5,126 bases of DNA from the NCBI GenBank assembly GCA_030043285.1, contig JASHXZ010000775.1:1-5126 (forward strand), written 5' to 3'. The notes beneath the pieces are model-generated. The model saw nothing but the letters and a program-made list of their open reading frames with translations. It ran no database searches and was not told the DNA's origin. The translations under genes were made by a program, and so were the position numbers. Of this stretch, positions 1 through 5,126 are shown one piece after another. The DNA is from Xanthobacteraceae bacterium. Its GTDB lineage: Bacteria; Pseudomonadota; Alphaproteobacteria; Rhizobiales; Xanthobacteraceae. Each line of letters begins with the position of its first letter. The first letter of the stretch is position 1.

Positions 1-414
1 CATGGCGTCGAATGTCGCCAACGCGCGCTCGGCTTCGTCGAGGCGCCCGATCAGCAAAAGCCGCCGGATTTCGAGGTGCCGCGCGTGCGCGGCATTGGTC
101 CGGTCGCCGCGCTGTTCGAGCGCGGCGCGCGCGGCATCGAGCGCCTTGGCGGAAAAGCCCAGGTCGCGCGAAACGAGTGCAATCTCGGCCTCGGCGATGA
201 CGCAGCGCGCGCGGGCAACGGCCTCCTTTTGACCGAAGCCGCGCGCCGCCTTGCGCAGCAGAAGCCTGGCGCGATCGAACTCGCCGAGCTGCGCCATCGC
301 GATGCCGCGCAGCGCAAGTGCAGGCGCATCGTCGCGCAGTGCCACGCGGTTCAGAGCGCCGAGCGCATCACCCTTGGCGAGCGCCAGCGCCGCGGCCGTA
401 ATCAGCGAGTCCAT
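1..414 (-). CDS. Helical-repeat (TPR-like) protein, probable N-terminal part of a helix-turn-helix transcriptional regulator; 3' end outside window
   Basis: An open frame of 138 codons starts at the ATG complementary to 412-414 and runs without a stop off the left edge, so the C-terminus is missing. The start is supported by a GGGA (complement of 420-423) five bases upstream. The protein is Ala/Leu/Arg-rich and reads as consecutive antiparallel helix pairs typical of TPR-like folds: roughly residues 3-26, 31-60 (ALALRGIAMAQLGEFDRA), 64-100 and 104-135 (HLEIRRLLLIGRLDEAERAL). From memory, this N-terminus resembles a proteobacterial family annotated as helix-turn-helix domain proteins, with a DNA-binding part further C-terminal that is not visible here. 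It is divergent from the DUF899 cluster with 88 bp between the start codons, so it may control that cluster. The gene call is strong. The regulator assignment is an inference, and a TPR protein without DNA-binding activity is the alternative. Confidence 0.8.
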   Translation of the reverse strand, partial: MDSLITAAALALAKGDALGALNRVALRDDAPALALRGIAMAQLGEFDRARLLLRKAARGFGQKEAVARARCVIAEAEIALVSRDLGFSAKALDAARAALEQRGDRTNAAHARHLEIRRLLLIGRLDEAERALATFDAM

Positions 415-502
415 TGGAATCCCGCCACACTTGTAACTCCCACCCTTGGAAGTCTGCCGCCTAAGTCTAGCTCACGAAGGTTATCCAACGGGAGCAAGAG
501 CT
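415..502. promoter_or_regulatory. Divergent intergenic region with a direct repeat AAGTCT-N7-AAGTCT
   Basis: This 88-bp stretch separates two divergent start codons and should hold both promoters. I found no convincing paired -35/-10 elements. TTGGAA at 446-451 could be a -35 for the plus strand, but no good -10 follows at 16-18 bp. A direct repeat AAGTCT occurs at 450-455 and 463-468, separated by 7 bp (13-bp period), and could be a regulator half-site pair. GGAG at 491-494, eight bases before the ATG at 503, is the ribosome binding site for the first DUF899 gene. The intergenic role is certain; the operator reading is speculative. Confidence 0.4.
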
Positions 503-1279
503 ATGACCCACACGACCGGAACCCGCGAACAATGGCTTGCCGCACGGCTCGACCTCCTCAAGGCCGAGAAAGAATATTCGCGCCAGGGCGACGAGCTGAC
601 GCGGCGACGGCAGGCGCTGCCATGGGTTCGAGTCGACAAGGACTATCGTTTCGACACCGATGACGGCAACGCCTCGCTGGCGGACATTTTCCGAGGCCGC
701 TCGCAGCTCGTCATCTATCATTTCATGTTCGGCCCCGACTGGAACGCCGGCTGTCCCTCATGTTCGATGATTGCGGATGCCTTCAACGGCTCCGCCGTTC
801 ATCTGGCCAACCATGACGTGATGCTCTGGGCGGTGTCACGGGCGCCGCTCCCGAAACTGCAGGCGTACAAGCAGCGCATGGGCTGGACATTCCCCTGGGC
901 CTCTTCGTTCGACAGCGACTTCAATTTCGATTTCAATGTTTGGATCACCGAACAACAGCAGCGCGAAGGTGCTCCATACAATTACCGGATCGAGTCGCCG
1001 GCGGTATTTCAGGGTCGCGATGGCCAGGCGGGCGGCGCCGACTCGGGGGTGGGCAAGCTCGCTTCCATGTGCGGCACCGACGTGCCCTCGTACCATCGCG
1101 ACAGGCCGGGCATGAGCGCGTTCGCGCTTGAGGATGGCGTCGTCTACCACACCTATTCCACCTACGCGCGCGGCGTCGACCCCTTCTTCGGCGTGTACCA
1201 CTGGCTTGATCGCGCCCCTAAGGGACGCAACGAACCGGGCATCTGGTGGCATCGGCACGACGAGTACGACGCGCGCTGA
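503..1279 (+). CDS. DUF899 family thioredoxin-like protein (CPSC type)
   Basis: A 258-residue protein of the DUF899 family (Pfam DUF899, related to thioredoxin-fold proteins). Family hallmarks in order: an N-terminal helix with ELTRRRQALPWVRVDKDYRF (31-50); the strand GRSQLVIYHFMFGPDW (65-80); a GCPSCS motif with cysteines 84 and 87 where thioredoxins carry their redox pair; VSRAPLPKL (111-119); MGWTFPWASS (126-135) followed by FNFDF (140-144); and the C-terminal HTYSTYARGVDPFFGVYHWLD (split 216-236). A third cysteine lies at 190. There is no signal peptide, so it should be cytoplasmic. The start at ATG 503 has a GGAG eight bases upstream. A longer in-frame TTG at 446 is disfavoured because the family N-terminus fits MTHTTGTREQW and the extension would cover the divergent promoter region. 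The gene heads a three-gene plus-strand cluster. Substrate and reaction are unknown for the family; thiol-disulfide chemistry is an inference from the CxxC motif. Confidence 0.93.
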   Translation: MTHTTGTREQWLAARLDLLKAEKEYSRQGDELTRRRQALPWVRVDKDYRFDTDDGNASLADIFRGRSQLVIYHFMFGPDWNAGCPSCSMIADAFNGSAVHLANHDVMLWAVSRAPLPKLQAYKQRMGWTFPWASSFDSDFNFDFNVWITEQQQREGAPYNYRIESPAVFQGRDGQAGGADSGVGKLASMCGTDVPSYHRDRPGMSAFALEDGVVYHTYSTYARGVDPFFGVYHWLDRAPKGRNEPGIWWHRHDEYDAR

Positions 1280-1350
1280 ACGACGCCGGCGGGTTTTGGC
1301 TCAAACGGACCAGAACAATGAAGAAGCCCGAGAAGCTGACGGAGAGAGCG

Positions 1351-2097
1351 ATGAAAGGCATGAACAACGAACTTGGAGCGCCCAAAATCGTCGATCGGAG
1401 CACGTTCCAGACTGAGCTCGACGCGTTGCGGATTCGGGAGAAGGCGCACACGCGCGAGGGTGACGCGATCGCGGCCGCGCGCCGGCGACTGCCCATGGTC
1501 GCGGTGAATGGCGCCACGCCGCTCATTGGCGAGCGCGGCAAGGTGACACTGTTGGATGCGTTCGAGGAACGACGCATGCTGATCGCTTACTATTTCATGT
1601 GGGAGACCGGTCAGCCGGCGGCGGAGCAGTGCGAAGGCTGCAGTCTCTATACAGCGCAGGTCCGCGAGCTATCGTTCCTGCATTCCCGTGACGTCACCTA
1701 CGCCACGTTATGCCAAGGCCCGTACGAAGAGAGCGCCCGGTACCGCGATTTCATGGGCTGGGAGATGCCTTGGTATGCGGCGCCCCCGGACTCGCTCGAC
1801 ACCCTCTTGATTGGGCGACGGATCGGCATGATGCACATCGTTTGCTACCTGCGCCGAGGATCCGAGGTGTTCGAGACTTACTGGACGACGCGGCGCGGCG
1901 TCGAGGTGATGGGTAACAGCTACCCATTGCTCGACTTGACCGTCTACGGGCGGCAGGAGAGGTGGGAAGATTCGCCGGCTGGCTGGCCGCAACGGCCGCA
2001 AGGCAAGCACTCTTACCGCACCGAAGGGCGTCCCATCGTCCAGTGGCCTCGCGTCAAAGCCGGGCATTCGGACGACCTGACAACGCCCAGGCGCTGA
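1351..2097 (+). CDS. Second DUF899 family protein, divergent subfamily (CEGC type)
   Basis: A 248-residue protein that shares the DUF899 layout with its upstream neighbour but is only distantly similar. Matching landmarks are ARRRLPMVAV (42-51), the strand RRMLIAYYFMW (74-84), the motif EQCEGCS with cysteines 94 and 97, FMGWEMPWYA (134-143, against MGWTFPWAS upstream), a tyrosine/threonine-rich strand FETYWTTRRG (174-183) and a tail ending RPIVQWPR (227-234). The tail resembles DUF899 proteins I recall from actinobacteria more than the first gene's tail. I chose ATG 1351 because GGAGAG (1341-1346) lies four bases upstream. ATG 1318 in the same frame has no good ribosome binding site, and ATG 1360 is a possible alternative. 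The gap from the preceding stop is 71 bp with no clear terminator, so co-transcription is likely. Probably cytoplasmic. Function is unknown; a redox role is inferred from CxxC and the fold family. Confidence 0.9.
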   Translation: MKGMNNELGAPKIVDRSTFQTELDALRIREKAHTREGDAIAAARRRLPMVAVNGATPLIGERGKVTLLDAFEERRMLIAYYFMWETGQPAAEQCEGCSLYTAQVRELSFLHSRDVTYATLCQGPYEESARYRDFMGWEMPWYAAPPDSLDTLLIGRRIGMMHIVCYLRRGSEVFETYWTTRRGVEVMGNSYPLLDLTVYGRQERWEDSPAGWPQRPQGKHSYRTEGRPIVQWPRVKAGHSDDLTTPRR

Positions 2098-2127
2098 GGT
2101 ACGGTCATGTCTGATATTGTCATGACC
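2096..2127 (+). promoter_or_regulatory. Stop-overlapping ribosome binding site and start-codon inverted repeat
   Basis: The stop TGA of the second DUF899 gene (2095-2097) overlaps a strong Shine-Dalgarno GAGGT (2096-2100), six bases before the ATG at 2107. Directly after it, GGTCATG (2103-2109) and CATGACC (2121-2127) form a perfect 7-bp inverted repeat with an 11-nt loop. The start codon sits inside the left arm and a second in-frame ATG (2122-2124) in the right arm. In RNA this hairpin would partly hide the start, so terminating ribosomes from upstream could open it (translational coupling). The repeat is seen directly; the regulatory role is inferred. Confidence 0.5.
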
Positions 2128-2385
2128 TCACGGCCGGCCGGCTCGAAGCCGGCATTCGGAAGCAGTCGCGGATCGGCCCCACGTGTGGCGGTTGACGCGC
2201 TGTGCTTTATGGCCACACCGACCTTCGCCGTCATGGCACTGCTGACTGCACTTGGCGGCGGCCCTCCGGACGTGCTCTGCGCGGCGATGCAGCACGGGTC
2301 GCCGCTCGGGGGGATGGTCCCGATGTACCTGCTGATGAGCGCATTCCACTCAACGCCTTGGCTGAAGCTGATTTGCGGTCGCTAG
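2107..2385 (+). CDS. Small two-helix inner-membrane protein, unknown function
   Basis: A 92-residue protein beginning nine bases after the stop of the second DUF899 gene, with an excellent ribosome binding site (GAGGT, six-base spacing). The first 25 residues are polar and basic (SRPAGSKPAFGSSRGSAPR), followed by a hydrophobic stretch at about 28-50 (containing CFMATPTFAVMALLTALGG) and a second at about 67-83 (containing GGMVPMYLLMSAFHSTPWL). This predicts two transmembrane helices with a short Gly/Pro-rich connector (GGPPD, 51-55). Three cysteines are present, at positions 33, 58 and 90. I recognise no named domain. The tight spacing makes it almost certainly part of the same transcript as the DUF899 genes, so it could be their membrane partner. 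It might instead be an unrelated passenger. The gene call is supported by start signals, composition and operon position. Confidence 0.8.
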   Translation: MSDIVMTSRPAGSKPAFGSSRGSAPRVAVDALCFMATPTFAVMALLTALGGGPPDVLCAAMQHGSPLGGMVPMYLLMSAFHSTPWLKLICGR

Positions 2386-2510
2386 GAGCAATCCTGCGCG
2401 ACAATCAAGGCGGCTTCGCACGACTATGAGCAGTTGGTGCTGCGCGGACGCGCCATTCGCACCCTCGTGTGTCTGAGTCGGGTGGGTAAAGCGAACGTCG
2501 GCAGTTGCAA

Positions 2511-2735
2511 TTAACGAATGCTCTGCATTGCCGCACTGTGCTCGGCCCCGCCGCGCACCGATTGCAGCACCACGGCGGCGAGAACGAACAGGCCGCCGGC
2601 GGCGCCGGCGGCGACGCCGAGGGCGATTTCGCGCCCCGAGAACTGCCAGACATGGGCGATGGCGAGGAACGTTGCGTCGAAAAACGCGATCGATACCGCC
2701 GCCGGGATGGTGAACTCCTGCAACTGTCGCAACAT
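2511..2735 (-). CDS. Small two-helix membrane protein, hypothetical
   Basis: A 74-residue protein reading MLRQLQEFTIPAAVSIAFFD at its start. The chosen ATG (complement of 2733-2735) has a GGAG (complement of 2741-2744) five bases upstream; an in-frame ATG eight codons earlier lacks such support. Hydrophobic segments at about 10-32 (IPAAVSIAFFDATFLAIAHVW) and 37-58 (IALGVAAGAAGGLFVLAAVV) predict two transmembrane helices joined by the short polar loop QFSGRE (31-36). The tail is polar. The C-terminus points toward the end of the DUF899 cluster, so the two units converge across 125 bp. No domain is recognised. An overlapping plus-strand frame over 2505-2828 is low-complexity, Arg/Ala-rich and lacks a good start signal, so the minus-strand reading is preferred. 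Function unknown. Confidence 0.65.
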   Translation of the reverse strand: MLRQLQEFTIPAAVSIAFFDATFLAIAHVWQFSGREIALGVAAGAAGGLFVLAAVVLQSVRGGAEHSAAMQSIR

Positions 2736-2851
2736 GGTCGCTCCGGGAATCGGCTGCAAAAATTTCGCCCTGCGATGGACTGGGCCCTCGGGCGGATACT
2801 GATTACCTACTTAACCGATACGCCTTAGCCGGCGGCTGCTACGGCCGGTCG

Positions 2852-2873
2852 AATTGATGGGAAATTGATGGGA
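2852..2873. repeat. Perfect tandem duplication of an 11-bp unit
   Basis: AATTGATGGGA occurs twice back to back (2852-2862 and 2863-2873) with no mismatch. It lies in the 295-bp divergent intergenic region between the small minus-strand membrane gene and the monooxygenase, and is AT-richer than its surroundings. It may be a simple slippage duplication or a pair of protein-binding sites one helical turn apart. Nothing in the sequence decides between these. Confidence 0.7.
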
Positions 2874-2966
2874 CCAGGATCAGCCGATTTTAACCAAGCC
2901 GGAGGTGTGGGTGCCCCGATCGGCGGCCTTTGCAAGAACAGGACGGCGGCGCGCGCCCGCGAATTG

Positions 2967-2986
2967 GCACGGCGCCGTGCTATGAT
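2967..2986 (+). promoter_or_regulatory. 14-bp perfect palindrome abutting an extended -10 promoter-like element
   Basis: GCACGGCGCCGTGC (2967-2980) is a perfect palindrome. It is followed at once by TATGAT (2981-2986), and the TG at 2978-2979 plus one base gives the extended -10 form TGnTATGAT. Transcription would start near 2992, leaving a leader of about 40 bases before the monooxygenase ATG at 3031. TTGGCA at 2964-2969 resembles a -35 hexamer but lies only 11 bp from the -10, too close for a normal pair. A regulator bound to the palindrome would overlap the promoter spacer and could repress it. The symmetry is seen; promoter and operator functions are inferred. Confidence 0.5.
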
Positions 2987-3030
2987 CTGCCGTATTGGAA
3001 CGCCACGCGAAAGATAACGGGAATTTCAGC

Positions 3031-4365
3031 ATGTCGTCATCGGGAAAGAAACTTCGGCTCGGCGCCTTCATGCGGCCGGCCAGCATCCATACCGGCGCCT
3101 GGCGCTATCCGGACGCGTGGCCGGACATGAACTTCAATTTCGCGCACATCAAAAGCTGCATCCAGCGGCTCGAGCAGGCGAAGTTCGATGCCTTCTTCAT
3201 GGCCGACCACATGGCCGTGCTCAACATGCCGATGGACGCGCTCAAGCGCAGCCACACCGCGACCTCGTTCGAGCCGTTCACGCTGCTTTCGGCGCTGTCG
3301 CAGGCGACCGAGCGCATCGGACTCGTCGCCACCGGCTCGACCACGTTCGATGCGCCCTACCACATCGCCCGCCGCTTCGCTTCGCTCGATCATATTTCCA
3401 ACGGCCGCGCCGGCTGGAACATCGTCACCACATCCAATCCCGACGCCGCGCTCAATTTCGGCCTCGACGAGCACATGGAGCACGGCGACCGCTATCGCCG
3501 CGCCCGCGAGTTTTACGACGTGGTGACCGGGCTGTGGGACAGCTGGGCCGACGACGCGTTCGTGCGCGACGTCGAAGACGGTATCTTCTTCGAGCCGACA
3601 AAAATGCACGTGCTCGACCACAAGGGCAAATATCTCTCGGTGCGCGGCCCGCTCAACATCGCGCGGCCGATCCAGGGCTGGCCGGTGATCGTGCAGGCCG
3701 GCGCCTCGGATTCCGGCCGCCAGCTCGCCGCGGAAACGGCGGAAGCGGTGTTCACCGCGCAGAGCGATCTTGCTGTCGGGCGCAAATTCTATGCCGACGT
3801 GAAAGGCCGCATGGAAAAACTCGGCCGCGCCCGCGGTCACATGAAAATCCTGCCGGCGTGTTTTGTCGTGGTCGGCGACACGGTCGAGGATGCCCAGGCG
3901 AAGCGGCAAAAGCTCGACAGTCTGGTCGACTACGCCAACGCCATCGCGTCGCTGTCGATCGCGCTCGGCCATGACGCCGCGAAGTTCGATCCAGACAAGC
4001 CGCTGCCCGACGATATTCCAGAGAGCAACGCCTCGAAAAGCGGTCGCGAGCGCGCCATCGCGCTCGGCCGGCGCGACAACTTGACGGTACGGCAGTTGGC
4101 GCAGCGGCTTGGCGGCTATTCGGGGCTTGCCATGGTGGGCACGCCGCAAACCATTGCCGATGAGATGGAGGAGTGGCTGGAGACCGAAGGCTCCGACGGC
4201 TTCACCGTGATGTTCCCGTATCTGCCGGGTGGGCTCGACGATTTCTGCGACCGCGTCGTGCCCGAATTGCAGCGGCGGGGACTATTCCGCCGCGATTATG
4301 AAGGCGCGACCTTGCGCGAGAATTTGGGCTTGCCGCGGCCGACCAATCGGTTCTTTGCCAACTGA
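3031..4365 (+). CDS. FMN-dependent monooxygenase, NtaA/SnaA/DszA family (luciferase-like)
   Basis: A complete 444-residue flavin monooxygenase of the bacterial-luciferase superfamily, in the nitrilotriacetate monooxygenase component A / pristinamycin SnaA / dibenzothiophene-sulfone DszA group. These enzymes use reduced FMN supplied by a separate reductase, plus O2, to oxidise a small organic substrate in the cytoplasm. Family features in order: LRLGAFMRPASIHTGAWRYP (8-27); KFDAFFMADHMAVL (51-64); FEPFTLLSALSQATERIGLV (80-99); the block around 108-134 with RRFASLDHISNGRAGWNIVT; GDRYRRAREFYDVV (152-165); WPVIVQAGASDSGRQLAAE (217-235); and VGTPQTIADEMEEW (369-382) with DGFTVMFPYLPGGLDDF (389-405) near the end. 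ATG 3031 fits the family N-terminus and has GGGA (3019-3022) eight bases upstream; an in-frame TTG at 2995 is unlikely. No reductase gene is in the window and the substrate cannot be predicted. The gene appears monocistronic behind its own promoter. Confidence 0.95.
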   Translation: MSSSGKKLRLGAFMRPASIHTGAWRYPDAWPDMNFNFAHIKSCIQRLEQAKFDAFFMADHMAVLNMPMDALKRSHTATSFEPFTLLSALSQATERIGLVATGSTTFDAPYHIARRFASLDHISNGRAGWNIVTTSNPDAALNFGLDEHMEHGDRYRRAREFYDVVTGLWDSWADDAFVRDVEDGIFFEPTKMHVLDHKGKYLSVRGPLNIARPIQGWPVIVQAGASDSGRQLAAETAEAVFTAQSDLAVGRKFYADVKGRMEKLGRARGHMKILPACFVVVGDTVEDAQAKRQKLDSLVDYANAIASLSIALGHDAAKFDPDKPLPDDIPESNASKSGRERAIALGRRDNLTVRQLAQRLGGYSGLAMVGTPQTIADEMEEWLETEGSDGFTVMFPYLPGGLDDFCDRVVPELQRRGLFRRDYEGATLRENLGLPRPTNRFFAN

Positions 4366-4379
4366 CGCATGCGCGCTAT

Positions 4380-4403
4380 TCCGAGCCGATCGCTTCGCTC
4401 GGA
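4380..4403 (+). other. Hairpin after the monooxygenase gene, possible weak terminator
   Basis: TCCGAGC (4380-4386) and GCTCGGA (4397-4403) pair perfectly over 7 bp with a 10-nt loop, 14 bases after the monooxygenase stop. No T-run follows, so it is not a standard intrinsic terminator. It could stabilise the 3' end of the mRNA. Plus-strand transcripts would next meet the GC-rich hairpin at 4436-4455. Confidence 0.3.
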
Positions 4404-4426
4404 CGAATGTGTCGAAACAACGCACG

Positions 4427-4455
4427 AAAAAACCCGCGCCCCCGGTCGGGGGCGC
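4427..4455 (-). terminator. Intrinsic terminator of the peptidoglycan-binding protein gene
   Basis: GCGCCCCCG (4436-4444) and CGGGGGCGC (4447-4455) form a perfect 9-bp GC-only inverted repeat. Read on the minus strand it is followed after GGG by six T residues (AAAAAA at 4427-4432 on the plus strand), the textbook shape of a rho-independent terminator. It lies 45 bases past the stop of the minus-strand gene at 4501. On the plus strand the hairpin lacks an adjacent T-run (the nearest is 4475-4480), so it would stop the convergent monooxygenase transcript less efficiently. Confidence 0.9.
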
Positions 4456-4500
4456 AGGCGAGTTGTGCAGCAGATTTTTTAGCTCTTCTATTTCCGTGGC

Positions 4501-4911
4501 CTACTGGCCGTTTTGGCTCGGCTGCTGCTCACTACCGTTGCCGTTCTGCTGCGGCTGCCCGCTCTGATTCTGGTTTCCGGTTATGCCGAGCTGCGCCAGG
4601 GTTTGTTCAGTCGGCCGGCCGTGATTGCTTTGAATGCCTTTCTTCTGGTTGAAGGCCTGCACGGCGTGGCGCGTCTCCGGTCCGAGCCTGCCGTCGGGGC
4701 GTCCAGCGTTAAAGCCCTGCTTGTTCAAGGCGGACTGCATCTGCTTCACTTGGCCGCGACTCAGGTTCGAAGCCTGATTCTGGCTCTGCTGCTGGCCGTT
4801 CTGTGGCTGCGCTTGCGGTTGTTGCTGCGGCTGGTTGGCCGCGTTGGTTGCCGCAAAGGCCGGTGCCGCAAGAGCCGCGGTCGCCAGAAGCGTGATGATG
4901 GTCTTTTTCAT
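4501..4911 (-). CDS. Secreted small peptidoglycan-binding domain protein with Gln/Asn-rich flanks
   Basis: A 136-residue exported protein. Residues 1-20 (MKKTIITLLATAALAAPAFA) are a classic Sec signal peptide: two lysines, a hydrophobic core and an AFA cleavage site. Residues 21-48 are a low-complexity Gln/Asn/Pro/Ala segment. About 50-110 form one PG_binding_1-type domain, recognisable by VKQMQSALNKQGFNAGRPDG, RLGPETRHAVQAFNQKKGI and TEQTLAQLGI. The tail (111-136) is again Gln/Asn/Gly/Ser-rich. The domain commonly binds cell-wall glycan; no enzymatic domain is attached, so a structural or targeting role in the periplasm is inferred. The start is fixed by the signal peptide and by GGAG (complement of 4918-4921) six bases upstream. 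A longer in-frame start at 5010 would bury the signal peptide and is rejected. A strong terminator follows. It converges on the monooxygenase and seems to be a single-gene unit. Confidence 0.92.
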   Translation of the reverse strand: MKKTIITLLATAALAAPAFAATNAANQPQQQPQAQPQNGQQQSQNQASNLSRGQVKQMQSALNKQGFNAGRPDGRLGPETRHAVQAFNQKKGIQSNHGRPTEQTLAQLGITGNQNQSGQPQQNGNGSEQQPSQNGQ

Positions 4912-5126
4912 AGTGTTCTCCGTCCTTGCGCTTGTTGCTGCGCTTTGACTTCGTTGGTTGCTGTGGGTTCGGCTGCAACGGTTCCGCAGTTTGGCGGAAT
5001 GCGCCCGCATCGCAGTCCTGATGGGGCAACTCGTGCCGCCCGACGTTGTTCGCCGAGGAACCCGTGAAAAGCCGCGTTCAGAATGTCGCGCGACGAAAAG
5101 AAACGGAAAGAAATTTTGTCGTTGCT

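Noticed and set aside
76..663. Plus-strand open frame of 195 codons crossing the divergent intergenic region
   Set aside because: It overlaps both the antisense of the regulator and the start of the first DUF899 gene, has no ribosome binding site and no recognisable motif.
2386..2510. Search for a terminator between the DUF899 cluster and the convergent membrane gene
   Set aside because: Only short GC palindromes (for example GCGCG-GA-CGCGC at 2442-2453) without T-runs are present, so no terminator is called.
2505..2828. Plus-strand open frame of 107 codons over the small minus-strand membrane gene
   Set aside because: It has no good start signal and low-complexity composition, whereas the minus-strand frame gives two clean membrane helices and a GGAG at proper spacing.
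2965..2981. Sigma-54-like promoter (TGGCACG ... GTGCT) upstream of the monooxygenase
   Set aside because: The GG-to-GC distance is 13 rather than the strict 12, and the TTGC element is imperfect. The similarity arises from the palindrome; an extended -10 element fits better.
3037..4149. Long minus-strand open frame of 370 codons opposite the monooxygenase
   Set aside because: It lies fully antisense to a gene with unambiguous family motifs. Its composition (Arg/Ala/Val/His/Gly-rich) is the usual reverse-frame artefact of GC-rich coding DNA.
4513..5067. Plus-strand open frame of 184 codons opposite the peptidoglycan-binding gene
   Set aside because: It is a Leu/Arg/Ala-rich shadow; the minus strand has a signal peptide, a domain, a ribosome binding site and a terminator.
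4912..5126. Minus-strand frame open from the right edge to a TGA overlapping the ATG of the peptidoglycan-binding gene, as if it were the end of an upstream operon gene
   Set aside because: The 71 codons show no recognisable motif and such open frames are common in GC-rich DNA. The region is more likely the promoter and leader of the peptidoglycan-binding gene, although no clear promoter hexamers were found.

Overview
The window looks like chromosome from a GC-rich alphaproteobacterium, probably of the order Hyphomicrobiales (Bradyrhizobium/Xanthobacteraceae-like). That placement is an inference from strong G/C bias at third codon positions, the style of the N-terminal regulator fragment, and the Gln/Asn-rich secreted peptidoglycan-binding protein. 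No rRNA, tRNA, CRISPR array, insertion sequence or phage gene is visible.

Left part (1-2385): a partial minus-strand gene, running off the left edge, encodes a helical-repeat protein that resembles the N-terminus of a helix-turn-helix regulator family. It is divergent from a compact plus-strand cluster of three genes. Two are adjacent but clearly different DUF899 (thioredoxin-like) proteins, each with a CxxC motif: CPSC in the first and CEGC in the second. The third is a 92-residue two-helix membrane protein whose Shine-Dalgarno sequence overlaps the stop codon of the second DUF899 gene. A 7-bp inverted repeat covers the start codon of this small protein. This cluster is the most interesting part of the window: a possible regulated thiol-redox module with a membrane partner. 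Its function is not known and cannot be read from the sequence.

Middle part (2386-3030): 125 bases with no gene or clear terminator lie between the cluster and a convergent 74-residue minus-strand membrane protein. Then comes a 295-bp divergent intergenic region. It holds a perfect tandem 11-bp duplication and, close to the next gene, a perfect 14-bp palindrome abutting an extended -10 promoter-like element.

Right part (3031-5126): a complete plus-strand flavin-dependent monooxygenase of the NtaA/SnaA/DszA (bacterial luciferase-like) family is followed by a convergent minus-strand gene. That gene encodes a small secreted protein with one peptidoglycan-binding domain between Gln/Asn-rich flanks. 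A strong intrinsic terminator for it lies between the two genes. The last 215 bases are its upstream region, with no confidently identified gene. The monooxygenase and the peptidoglycan-binding protein have no evident functional link to the DUF899 cluster or to each other; no flavin reductase partner is present here.
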